A stretch of DNA of 64,000 nucleotides from Novosphingobium hassiacum (GTDB lineage: Bacteria > Pseudomonadota > Alphaproteobacteria > Sphingomonadales > Sphingomonadaceae): assembly GCF_014196055.1 (NCBI RefSeq), contig NZ_JACICY010000003.1:372001-436000 (forward strand), in the 5' to 3' direction. Made by a program: the position numbers and the translations under genes. The notes below the pieces were generated by a model. That model did no database searches. It was not told the DNA's origin and worked only from the letters and a program-made list of their open reading frames with translations. Positions 47,701 to 53,784 of this stretch are shown here, piece after piece (the first letter of the stretch is position 1; each line of letters opens with the position of its first letter).

Positions 47701-48211
47701 CACCGACGACCCAGCCGCCGGGATTGTAGAACCAGACCTTGCCGCCACTGTCCGATTGCACGAGGCCGGAAATCGACAGTGGCCCACCCGAAACAGCCGA
47801 CGTCACGCGGTTGAGAACGGTGTAATCGCCGTCGCGGCTGAACCGCAACGTGGAGCCTTCGGGCAGGAATACGCCCGACGCACTGGTCGACGTCCAATCG
47901 AGCAAAGCCTCGGGCGCCGATACATTGACCGTGTCGGTGCCCGGGACCGTGCGGTCCACGTTTTCGATACCGAACTGGATCGTAGGCGTGCCGATCACGG
48001 CCTGAGCGCGGACGTGCGTCGGCCCGGCCAGAAACGCCAGCGCCGCAGCGCCGGCCGATACGCCCGCCAATAGTCGGCTCATCGCGGATTTATGACGCGG
48101 TTGCGCTCGCACAACCTCATGCCGCACCGGCTTGCGCAACCAGGCCTCCGTCGCAATGATGTGACCGCTGCGCGAAATCGTGACCTGCCTGTGCATCGTC
48201 GCCTCCGTCAT
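38729..48211 (-). CDS. TpsA-type giant exoprotein (filamentous haemagglutinin-like)
   Basis: This encodes 3160 residues (about 310 kDa). A long signal region (about 1-70, ending FLAGPTHVRAQA) precedes a TPS/haemagglutinin activity domain (about 75-330) with the NPxG-type motif VWFYNPGGWVVGANG. The rest is a repetitive beta-helix passenger. Residues about 775-1570 hold 16 or so Gly-rich units of the form GxGGxGxGG; residues 1700-2900 are SG-, VT- and DLS-type strands. Cys pairs are rare: CPNETC (about 1770), CLEGAIC (about 2020) and NGCVVANVEAC near the C-terminus, followed by an acidic tail. The start is ATG 48211, one base overlapping the TpsB stop (TAATG), with GGAGG upstream. No toxin or enzyme domain is recognised. 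Export through TpsB and an adhesin or matrix role are inferred from family. Confidence 0.9.
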   Translation of the reverse strand: MTEATMHRQVTISRSGHIIATEAWLRKPVRHEVVRAQPRHKSAMSRLLAGVSAGAAALAFLAGPTHVRAQAVIGTPTIQFGIENVDRTVPGTDTVNVSAPEALLDWTSTSASGVFLPEGSTLRFSRDGDYTVLNRVTSAVSGGPLSISGLVQSDSGGKVWFYNPGGWVVGANGVFNVGSLVLTSLPITVDSATDTVSRLFGDKGEIRFGAATVPTSSVTISNQARINADLATGSYVALVAPKVSQGGTVRVDGSAAYVAAEAATMTINNGLFDIVVDSGSSDTTGISHTGTTGGPAGSLSDPNHRIYLVAVPKNQAMTAVVAGSLGYDAAVSASSETDGSIVLSAGRNVLGGSIDLDSAVGTNASLLVQGLNASNVVNGAASGGIGIDATAADVTFGADAFLKAQGDIKVDASGGNDLTVGGALDLRTSNAVTSGAITVNVGSGSAFVVDGDFTASTVAEGLIQVDPDNGDVLLADSVGSDAASGDVHVIVRDADFSVGGEMTLQSIATGGVGALSAGKATAGSVLFSALQDQPTSPTRQIDLGPVQLTSNAGTAGFSAPQLPVAGSASQSGAVEFSVDGGFLSASNINLSTSAQASLGVNSAPQQATTGKIGFSFANSDSEGFSTGSLNANSYAFAESGGLVTQGDVGLSLDNADLVSGGGIYGYIGLRSSAYGTLTLPNTVRVSLTNGSTLDLGDGYLSLEASGGNGIGIQKSANIAISLDDSTLTGSSVYAYSSARGTGTGASALAGNMSLSVVNGGALDVANSVYLNTDGYGGNGADAGNGTGGNIDVVIDDGAIGTGYFSASSTGTAGFRDSGSGLTGTGRGGTTTIVQRGANSSVTVDTFIAESLGFGSRGGEGKSFNSQASSGAGGGAGIGGTATYSIESGNLTATDLSVRADGEGGEGRSVEGFSPAKGGEGGGGTASFTQSGGTATINTLRVSASGVGGNGAQFDSYLGIDGGNGGDGFGGSASVGLTGGTLYSDTLSVEANGNKSIDYGNGYVAYFGNGGDLFYDNGSAGNGGTGRGGDALLSVNGGSLLDAADSNAVSLAVTINAIGEGGAGGAAYIESDEIANSGSGGAGFGGNATASFASGAFDATRLDINANGRGGLAGNDAQRISSDANRAGAGGSGTGGSAAFEIGTAFDSLTSSDNDRITTIIANGIGQAGESGRIGGAGGAGTGGSATIRAVGGITDLVAPQVSATGTGGAGGNGNLDGNGGAGGNGTGGSANIVADGVGTRLSLSNQALSARGQAGSGGEGGSGSTQLDAAGNGGAGGVGSGGTISYLASNLARLGVPGQTNPENHDVGGFGGDGGLAGNATVFEQNAVGNGGAGGAAVGGNFIGRAESGGDLTFGAVTIAADGFGGDGGRLGNVSSVQTGPSIGGIGGDGTGGSVSLTTAGIGSSLTVSALTVTANGSGGDGASSVGNNLATGDGSIGSAGGSGVGGAITIQADDEALLTLAPDAVRIDLMANGMGGSGGRGSAALAGSGGDGGAGGVGGLGQGGGIALAANASGEAEIAAAGTTFIMANGFGGSGGRGGNGASTTAPNTLGGNGGDAGITAPGVGGTVAFNAIGGALTVGTLDVAARGFTQITTGPGSPGNGPAGFGAQGQRNFALPFGGDVSFTSGDDEGGDTGRMQIGAASIDVTSQIVFDGFAFGGAGGKVDLLAQSSQASGAMRFSRLAINATGIPVEGSNVTVTAVSGPIEVDSDLLVQAAGFVSVTTNGSAGVLVGGLADISAPLGLTITGNNGGQLSADTINLISSGSIDIASVDCPNETCAPVHATSQLRALAEGDFNLTGPAFIAGLGSVDIYASGTISGERGSGYFSNGDVLVRGAGDVTVRNATGGQINVAAGAVEDGEIFYQPATLTLGEVEGGGLFDSAHGANFVSGGGITVTDGNTISARAELTFFSGNDIAVGAGNLIEANTDQTFEPSSISFRAGAVDIAYTLAIGDIATVSFGSGTTVNSNSGAIDLSGAAIDARFATFFANQLRADVTGQLALTDPRGDDGGRLDPACLEGAICIGSATTSGNILIGKGGISPLDVLATGSLSGRNVGISALGRIALDPAAQVLAVNSVNIASAQGDIALGAGALVRGGTVALSGAGSLTGSGAIEATFDDVGLTFGGDIDAASISAARELTTASLVGGVTEGSFRAPGSLRVGQLTLGTDADIGARDDLVIGSIALGGKSALLTAGGLLDLSATQNVLNLDLSAPTVTFGALNVAGDVSIEGGSVSGMAAVAGGTLTVDADDLSAQQLQSAGDLSLTVVNTAALGTVASTGGSVTIDPALLTFDAITAADAVNLAGGTITGGTASAGTGLDITATGALTLTSASSGSTMTINAASMRSGALVAGTDLSLTVANAVILTDAARAGANLSVSSASLVAPSLSAVGNLSVTAPGAATLGTATAGQALTIDAGDLRFDALNGNTIGVKAGSVLGGSVRSTGSSNIAATGPLSVASVDAGMAIALAGSSVAANALTAGAGVSVTSAGAARFGTASGSAINVTTGSLTFDTITSRGISSITTTGNVAGGTITSVGALAVSSGGSVGFTKLDGGSVSVAARSVAGGDVTARNGAIRISASGPVTTGALSATGNIGLDAGALTFTTASAGGRFDANVSSLSSGAITAAGDVSIFSGEDLTLGSLTGAAVSLGSSGVVNVAALVASGLVSVSADAVSLTSPGALQISTINASNGNIEVIANGSILGQTINARGDVLLRSITSDVTVTRVSAGYASASSDSLRPQATAVSGVIGQGDIRIEAARDIRIDSVADAANAFIANAGRTIILNGLATGKTMALSSTDLGIGTTGQLGEAAHTTSIELINSGQGVTYLGDNARTDASGGYTVSQGEFSRIQSGGDLLVQGGSAIRVGDLSVVAQAGTTPGQIGQTGRLALAAQGPITFVGGVTMSNAAGNTLAVNSGQAIALDATTGSIRLLEGQARAGTLSLSGGSVAMVTAQASADIANVTDTAPITERLSKNDGVTADRTLVEAETISLRSDRKVYIQNTSASTEFADRRGLVATNLSIDSRDGGTLDVVINGTVGGATGIDAIGVIGFNEDLTALSSVNGCVVANVEACGVDPVEEPIIEEPFSAINTRDVIEEVLDEAPEDSALVVIDSFMQSPLIQLNQIAPAGFEPLIDEPVTGTGNDDMLGEEQPGE
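43500..45890 (-). repeat. Gly-rich repeat block inside the TpsA gene
   Basis: About 16 units of roughly 48-50 residues carry a core GAGGxGxGGxxxxxx (for example GAGGNGTGGSANIVA, GAGGAGTGGSATIRA, GSGGAGFGGNATASF). At DNA level it is a diverged GC-rich tandem array. Units differ enough to suggest old duplication rather than recent slippage. Confidence 0.8.
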
Positions 48212-50097
48212 TACAGCCTCCACGGGAGAAGCTGGAACGAGAGATTGAGCATGAACCGGGCCTTGCCCTTGACGTTCGTACCGAGGGTTTCGCGGAGCGG
48301 CACGGCCACCCCGACGTCGAGTCTGATTGCGTCATGGATGGCGGCGCGCAAACCGCCGCCGACCGAGACGATCTTGTCCGGATCATTCGGTGTGCCGCTA
48401 TCGTGGTTCCACACCCAGGCCGCATCGACAAAGCCATACGGCTGGAGCGCGTTGCCGCCCGCCACGCGCGGGATCAGCGATCCGATGCGCACTTCGCCGC
48501 GCACACCGACGCCGCTGTCGCCGATGATCGCGCCGGGGTCGTATCCGCGCCCGATGGTGTAGTTACCGCCCGAGAATTCCTCGTACGACAGCAGCCTGTC
48601 CGGCGAATACTGCGCGCGCGGTTGCAGGCTCAACGTCAACGCCCGCACCGGCCGATAGTCGAACACACCGCTTGCGCGCACGACGAAACCCTTGGCCGTG
48701 CCCTCCACGCGGCTCGGCGTCACCCTGCCCGGGACCAGCACCGGGCAACCCGCTCCCGAGCACCCATTGGTCGCATCCCAGATGTTCAGCCCTTGCCGAA
48801 CCTCGGTTACCATCCCCCACGACCAGTGCGGTTCGAAAGGCGTGAACCCGTCGCGGCCGGTTAGGCTCGCTTTCGACACGCCGCTGGTTTCAACACGTCC
48901 GTAGAGCACGCGCAGACGATCGCGCGTCAGCGGGATGTTGCCGAAATCGAGATCCTGGTTTGCGATTTGTCCGCCCAGGGCAATCGACAGATTGTACGAT
49001 TGCGAGCGCACCACCGGATAGGCGCCCTCCAAGGAGGCCGACAGCGTGCGCGAATGAAAATCCGACGCAGCACCGGTCACCGCCGGATTGGTCCAGCCGT
49101 ACGTGAAATCGCCGTGGAGCATGAGTCCTTCACCACCCAGACGCATGTCATGGCCGATCTGCAACACCTTCTGCTCGTCAAGATCGGTCGTGGTGAAGAA
49201 GCTCAACGTGGTCGCATCGCCAAGCCCGGTCAGGCCATTGAGCTGCGCGCGGGCCAGCAGGTTGTAACGGCCCACGCTGCGCGAACCGTAGTTCTGCAGG
49301 CCCAGTTCGGCATAGACCGGCACCCGCCGCACTGACACTTCACCGACTACTTCGCCGGGCGAGCCCTCGATCGGCCGCAGCGCAAGCCGCACGTCGAGGC
49401 CCGGGACGTCCTTGGCCAACAGCAGATAGCGCTCGGCCGTATGTGTGTTGAAGACAGGGTCCTGCGTCAGCTTGTTGAGATACCTCAGAAGGATGCCTTC
49501 CGAGGCCCCGGGATCACCCTTGATCTGTACACGGGCAAGATGGGCGAGCAGCACGTCCAGCTTGACCGCGCCGCTTTCGATCTTCTGCGGCGGAACCTGC
49601 ACCGCGGCGAGATAGCCCGCCTGACGCAGGGCAGTGGCCGCCCGGTCGCGAATTTCGCAGATCACCGAGACCGGCTGCTCGGTGCCGATGTATTCGGCGT
49701 AGCTGCCGCTCAGGTCGAAGCCCGGCAGGTCACTCATTCCGCCGAAGCTGACCGATGTCAATTTCAGGCGGATACCGGCAAAATCGGGCGATGCCAGCGG
49801 GCACGGCGCGCGCTCGACTTCGGAGGTGTCGACAGAAACCGGGCCACTGCGGCTCAAGGTTCCTTCGGCAACCCCACGCTCGACCGATTCGCGCGTCGGC
49901 GGCTGCGCGCCGACCGGAGGCGTAGCTTGAGCAAATGCGAGATTGCCCCACAGGCACGCCGACGTGGCGAGAGCCAGCGCGGCGACGCGCCCCCCTCGCA
50001 GTTTTGGACGTCGCACTCGTTCAGGGCCGAGCAGGCCCCGGATCGAGACTTCGGAAATAACCCCTGAACGGGGCCGCGCTGCATACCGATCGGCCAT
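48211..50097 (-). CDS. TpsB outer-membrane transporter (ShlB/FhaC/HecB family)
   Basis: The 628-residue protein has an N-terminal extension (about 33 residues), a signal-like segment (VAALALATSACLWGNLAFAQ), and a Pro-rich linker. POTRA-type domains (about 90-250; CEIRDRAATALRQAGY, VQIKGDPGASEGILLRYL) precede a 16-strand barrel ending LNLSFQLLPWRL. The barrel lid-loop motif is YTIGRGYDPGA (about residue 515), equivalent to VRGY of FhaC. It secretes its cognate TpsA across the outer membrane without ATP. It is translationally coupled to the TpsA gene (TAATG). ATG 50097 is assumed; a start closer to the signal segment is possible. Confidence 0.93.
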   Translation of the reverse strand: MADRYAARPRSGVISEVSIRGLLGPERVRRPKLRGGRVAALALATSACLWGNLAFAQATPPVGAQPPTRESVERGVAEGTLSRSGPVSVDTSEVERAPCPLASPDFAGIRLKLTSVSFGGMSDLPGFDLSGSYAEYIGTEQPVSVICEIRDRAATALRQAGYLAAVQVPPQKIESGAVKLDVLLAHLARVQIKGDPGASEGILLRYLNKLTQDPVFNTHTAERYLLLAKDVPGLDVRLALRPIEGSPGEVVGEVSVRRVPVYAELGLQNYGSRSVGRYNLLARAQLNGLTGLGDATTLSFFTTTDLDEQKVLQIGHDMRLGGEGLMLHGDFTYGWTNPAVTGAASDFHSRTLSASLEGAYPVVRSQSYNLSIALGGQIANQDLDFGNIPLTRDRLRVLYGRVETSGVSKASLTGRDGFTPFEPHWSWGMVTEVRQGLNIWDATNGCSGAGCPVLVPGRVTPSRVEGTAKGFVVRASGVFDYRPVRALTLSLQPRAQYSPDRLLSYEEFSGGNYTIGRGYDPGAIIGDSGVGVRGEVRIGSLIPRVAGGNALQPYGFVDAAWVWNHDSGTPNDPDKIVSVGGGLRAAIHDAIRLDVGVAVPLRETLGTNVKGKARFMLNLSFQLLPWRL

Positions 50098-50194
50098 TCG
50101 ACTCGAAACTCCATCAGGCGCGACCCGTGATGTACAAGTCCCTTAGGCTTATTTTTGCCTCATTTTCCAAGGAAAAATGCTGCGGGGAAGAGCG

Positions 50195-50977
50195 TTAAGG
50201 CGCTTCCTGCGCAGTGTCCTCCTCATCGAGCGTCGCTGCGAGCCAATCGAACTGCGCGCGACAGCCATTGTCCAGCAACAAAGTGCCGAGCGAGGCCGCA
50301 TCGGCCGGAATCACTTCGGGCTCGATCATCACGATCCGGAATTCCGCTACGGTGTCGGGCGTCGCCTCGTCATAGATACGATAGGTGCGGCCTTCCTGCG
50401 GCGCCAGCATGGTCTTGGGCCAGGCAATGCCGACAGTCTTTGGCGGCCACTGCATCCGCACCATTTCGCCGCCGGTTGCCTCGGTCAGCCAGGTGAAGCT
50501 GCGCTTGGTACCCTTGCCGCGCCACAGATAGAGGTCGCTACCGCGCGGAACGCAGACGTTACCGCCCTGATCGGTGTCCGCCAGCCAGATGCTGACCGGC
50601 ATCACGCTCTCACCCGAAGTGTCGCCCGCGCCGCGCACGGCCCCTGCCCGCACCGACGCCGGATTGCTGAGCGATCGCGCCAGCAATGCCGCACCGCTGC
50701 GATCGCGGTTCACCGTGCCGTTGAGCACGAACGAACCCGCTCCGCGTAAAACCCGCGTCCCGGCCTTGTCGAGCACCGTCACCACGTCGCCCTGCTTCAG
50801 CACCACCGTTTCGGAGGCCGCCAGTCGTTTGCCTTTGGGATAACCCACGGCAGAAGGCCCGGTCGACCGCACGACCACGGCTTGCGCAAGGGCCTGTGCG
50901 GAAAGGCCAATGCCGATCACGGCGGCTGCACCAATCGCGAACTTGCGCGTGGTTGCCCTGTTCAGAAACCGGCCCAC
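50195..50977 (-). CDS. Secreted protein of unknown family, paralogue A
   Basis: The 260-residue protein starts with GTG 50977 and has a signal peptide (about 1-32, GLSAQALAQA). The mature N-terminus is VVVRSTGPSAVGYPKGKRL, then VVLKQGDVVTVLDKAGTRVL, RGAGSFVLNGTVNRD. This is the same pattern as the neighbouring paralogue; the two clearly arose by tandem duplication. The GDxVTVLDKxGTRVL stretch faintly recalls FecR-type or SH3-like beta domains, but I cannot assign a family. Two conserved Cys occur (NVCVPRG; DNGCRAQF). It begins one base after the paralogue stop, with GGAGG at good spacing. It is likely periplasmic. Confidence 0.8.
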   Translation of the reverse strand: MGRFLNRATTRKFAIGAAAVIGIGLSAQALAQAVVVRSTGPSAVGYPKGKRLAASETVVLKQGDVVTVLDKAGTRVLRGAGSFVLNGTVNRDRSGAALLARSLSNPASVRAGAVRGAGDTSGESVMPVSIWLADTDQGGNVCVPRGSDLYLWRGKGTKRSFTWLTEATGGEMVRMQWPPKTVGIAWPKTMLAPQEGRTYRIYDEATPDTVAEFRIVMIEPEVIPADAASLGTLLLDNGCRAQFDWLAATLDEEDTAQEAP

Positions 50978-50978
50978 C

Positions 50979-51749
50979 TCAGCCTCCCGCCGCTACGGGC
51001 ACAGCAAGGTTTGCAAGCAGGTCGAGCTGCGCCGTGCAGCCTTTTGCCGCCATCACGGCAGCGATGTCGAGTTCATCGCTCGGTACGTCGCTCAACAGCA
51101 TCGTGCGAATCTTGACCGGGGCGCCGACCGCGTTGTTGAACGTGTAGCTCTGTCCATCGACCAAAGGCACGCTTGCTGATGGCCACACCTTGAGCGCACT
51201 GCCTGCGCGCCAGGCGACTTCGGCAGTGCTGCCGTCCTGCGACAACAGCTTGCCCGTGCCGTCCTCGGTCTTGGCCGGGCGCCACAGCACGACTGTCGCC
51301 GGATCGGCCACGCAATAGGTGCCGCCCTTGCTGACGTCGATATACCACACGTTTTCCGGCCCCGTCGGCGCAGGTGCGACCGGCCCCGTCAGGGCACCGC
51401 GCACCGCTCCGGTACGAGTCCGCGCGCCACCGCCGCGCGCCATCATCGTCGCCAGCGCAGTCCCGCCCGGCGCTGCGTCGCGGTTGACCGCACCGTTCAG
51501 CGCGAACGTGCCCGGTCCTGACAGAACCCGCGTGCCCGACTTGTCGAGGACAGTCACATGATCCCCGGCCTTGAGGACGACCGATGCGCCAGCGGGTAGC
51601 TTCTTGCCCTGTGCATACATACCCGCCGAAGGTCCGGTCGAGCGGACGACCACCGATTGTGCCGATGCACCTTGTGCAATGGCCAGGCTGGCAACGCCTG
51701 CCAGCCCTGCAATCAAGGCCCTCGCGGCCCTGCGTTCAACCAAGAACAT
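50979..51749 (-). CDS. Secreted protein of unknown family, paralogue B
   Basis: The 256-residue protein has a signal peptide (about 1-30, AIAQGASAQS). The mature part begins VVVRSTGPSAGMYAQGKKL and runs VVLKAGDHVTVLDKSGTRVL, SGPGTFALNGAVNRD. It is homologous to paralogue A along its full length, including late Cys (GGTYCVADP; AAKGCTAQL). It overlaps the 3' end of the cyclase gene by 14 bases and has GGAG before its ATG. Placed between the cyclase and the secretion genes, it may connect sensing to export, but no function is known. Confidence 0.8.
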   Translation of the reverse strand: MFLVERRAARALIAGLAGVASLAIAQGASAQSVVVRSTGPSAGMYAQGKKLPAGASVVLKAGDHVTVLDKSGTRVLSGPGTFALNGAVNRDAAPGGTALATMMARGGGARTRTGAVRGALTGPVAPAPTGPENVWYIDVSKGGTYCVADPATVVLWRPAKTEDGTGKLLSQDGSTAEVAWRAGSALKVWPSASVPLVDGQSYTFNNAVGAPVKIRTMLLSDVPSDELDIAAVMAAKGCTAQLDLLANLAVPVAAGG

Positions 51750-53781
51750 AACTCTCTCCCTTGTGCGTCTGCCGCAATCTCTGGATCAAATTGATCATCG
51801 CGTCGTCGTCATGCGCCGATTCGAGGACCTTGTCTGTGAGTGCGTGCACTCGTTCCTCTTCTCCGGCTGAATGTGCGGCAACAGCTTCGTTGGCAAGGCC
51901 GCGCAGCGCTGGGGGCATGTCCGGTACCGGCTCGAACACCTCTACCGGAGTGCGCCGCCCGCGCAGGGTGACCGTGCCCATCGGCCGGAACCAGTCGAGG
52001 CCCGACCGTTCCGCTGCCTCCCGGCTGACCAGCACCGTCGTGTCGAGCGGCTTGTTCGCGCCCTCCAGGCGGGCCGCAGTGTTCATGGCGTCGCCAAGCG
52101 CGGTGTACTGCATCCGCCCTTCCCCGCCGAAATTGCCGACCACGGCCTCGCCATAATGCAGGCCGACTCGGGTGCGGCCGATCGGCGGCGCGCCCTCGGG
52201 CACCGATCTGCGGAAAGCCTCGCCAGCCAGATACATCGCGTGCGCTGCCCTGACCGCGCGCTCGCCATCGTCAGGGTACGCGATCGGTGCGCCCCAGAAC
52301 GCGACGACCGCATCGCCGACAAACTTGTCGAGCGTGCCGCCATACTGCAGGACCACAGCGCTCAACCGGTCCAGATAATCGTTCAGAAGTCGTGCAATCA
52401 TCTCCGGCTCGACCGCATGAGTCAGCTTGGTGAAGCCTTCCAGATCGCTGAACAGGCAGAATATCTCGCGCTTTTCGCCATGCAGCGACAGCCGATCCGG
52501 GTTGCGCATGATTTCGGCCGCGACCGAACGCGGCAGATATTTGCCCAGTGCGCCCTGCGCAAACTCGCGCTGCGCCGCATTGATCGCGCGAAGGCTCGAA
52601 CTGATGGCGGTGTAGGCAATCAGCCACCCGACCAGCCACCCGGTCGCAGGCAACCCCAGTGTGTCGTACCCTGCCCGCTCGATCACGAATGGAACCGCCA
52701 GAAAAGCCGCGAACTGGCCGATAACCGCCAGCGCCAGCACCCACGTGCGGACCTGAAGCAGCGCGGTCGCAGCGCCTAATCCGACCGCGATCAACGCCGC
52801 GAGCACCCGCGCCCATTCGGCAGGCGGGGCTTTCCAGGCCTTGTCGAGAAGCTGCGCGAGCATTGAGGCATGCACTTCGACGCCGATCATCCGCGTCTCG
52901 CCGGTCACCGGATTGCCCGTGCGCGTGAACGGCGTGTCGAATTGGTCGAAGTCCGAAAAATCGCCGCCGATCAGGACGTAGCGCCCCTTGACCACATCGG
53001 CGACCAACGGCGCGGTCTCCGGGTCGGCGAGCAGGTCGATCGGGATCTTGTCGAAAACCGGCCTGTCGCTTGCCGTCGGCACGCGATAGCGGATCGGCCC
53101 AGTATAGGACGCGAACCGCCCGTCCGCATCTGCCCCGTCATTGGTTAGCGCGAGTGACAGCAGCGGTGGCAACCCGGCATATTGGCGCGGCCAGCGCCGC
53201 GCGACACCATCAGAATCGGTCTCGAGCAGAATACTTGCAGGCTTGACCATTGCGGTCCGCGCGCTCGCCATGAACGCCTTGAGATCCTGCTCCTGCTCGT
53301 AAGTGATCGCCTCAGGATTGGTGCGATTGTCGGCGTAGGCGAGGTAGACCGGCGTTTTCATCGCCTTGAGCGAGGCGCGCAACACCTCGTCATCGTCCTG
53401 CGGGCTGTCGAACAGCACGTCGATACCCACGCCTTTGGCACCCAACGCATCGATCTGCGTCAGCGCCTTGGCCAGGATCGTGCGGTCTACGGGCGAGATC
53501 TGGCCCGTGGCGCGGTTGGTATCGGCAGTATAGACGACCAGCGTCACCCGCTTGTCGGTATCGGTCGGCGGCGCAAAGTTGGCGGCGCGAATATCGTACA
53601 GCGCGGATTCGGCATCGCGGAGCAGTGGCAACCGCCAGGAATTGAACGCAAAATACAGCGCCAGGCACAGCAGCAGGATTGCCACGCCGACTCTTTGCCA
53701 ACCCAGCTGCCGGAAGCTTCGCCGGGCGGACCTGCCGATTTCACTCGGGCCCGAGCTTAGCGCCTTGACCTGCTCCCCCAT
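51736..53781 (-). CDS. CHASE2-domain adenylate cyclase
   Basis: The 681-residue membrane protein has TM1 (about 30-48), a periplasmic CHASE2 sensory domain (about 50-315; DIRAANFAPP, GAKGVGIDVLFD, YVLIGGDFSDFDQFDTPF), and three more TM helices (about 325-395). A class III nucleotide cyclase (about 435-610) follows. Metal-binding Asp are in FSDLEGFTKLT (about 443) and FVGDAVVAFWG (about 490). The Lys of TLDKFVGD and Asp of ALGDAMN fit ATP rather than GTP specificity. A short C-terminal helical tail follows. It should turn an envelope signal into cytosolic cAMP. It begins three bases after the CHAT gene stop. Confidence 0.93.
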   Translation of the reverse strand: MGEQVKALSSGPSEIGRSARRSFRQLGWQRVGVAILLLCLALYFAFNSWRLPLLRDAESALYDIRAANFAPPTDTDKRVTLVVYTADTNRATGQISPVDRTILAKALTQIDALGAKGVGIDVLFDSPQDDDEVLRASLKAMKTPVYLAYADNRTNPEAITYEQEQDLKAFMASARTAMVKPASILLETDSDGVARRWPRQYAGLPPLLSLALTNDGADADGRFASYTGPIRYRVPTASDRPVFDKIPIDLLADPETAPLVADVVKGRYVLIGGDFSDFDQFDTPFTRTGNPVTGETRMIGVEVHASMLAQLLDKAWKAPPAEWARVLAALIAVGLGAATALLQVRTWVLALAVIGQFAAFLAVPFVIERAGYDTLGLPATGWLVGWLIAYTAISSSLRAINAAQREFAQGALGKYLPRSVAAEIMRNPDRLSLHGEKREIFCLFSDLEGFTKLTHAVEPEMIARLLNDYLDRLSAVVLQYGGTLDKFVGDAVVAFWGAPIAYPDDGERAVRAAHAMYLAGEAFRRSVPEGAPPIGRTRVGLHYGEAVVGNFGGEGRMQYTALGDAMNTAARLEGANKPLDTTVLVSREAAERSGLDWFRPMGTVTLRGRRTPVEVFEPVPDMPPALRGLANEAVAAHSAGEEERVHALTDKVLESAHDDDAMINLIQRLRQTHKGESYVLG

Positions 53782-53784
53782 CCC

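Noticed and set aside
48100..48211. ESPR-type extended signal peptide for TpsA
   Set aside because: The N-terminus is long, but the canonical ESPR sequence (MNKxYRxxWN-like) is not present; I only call a long signal region.
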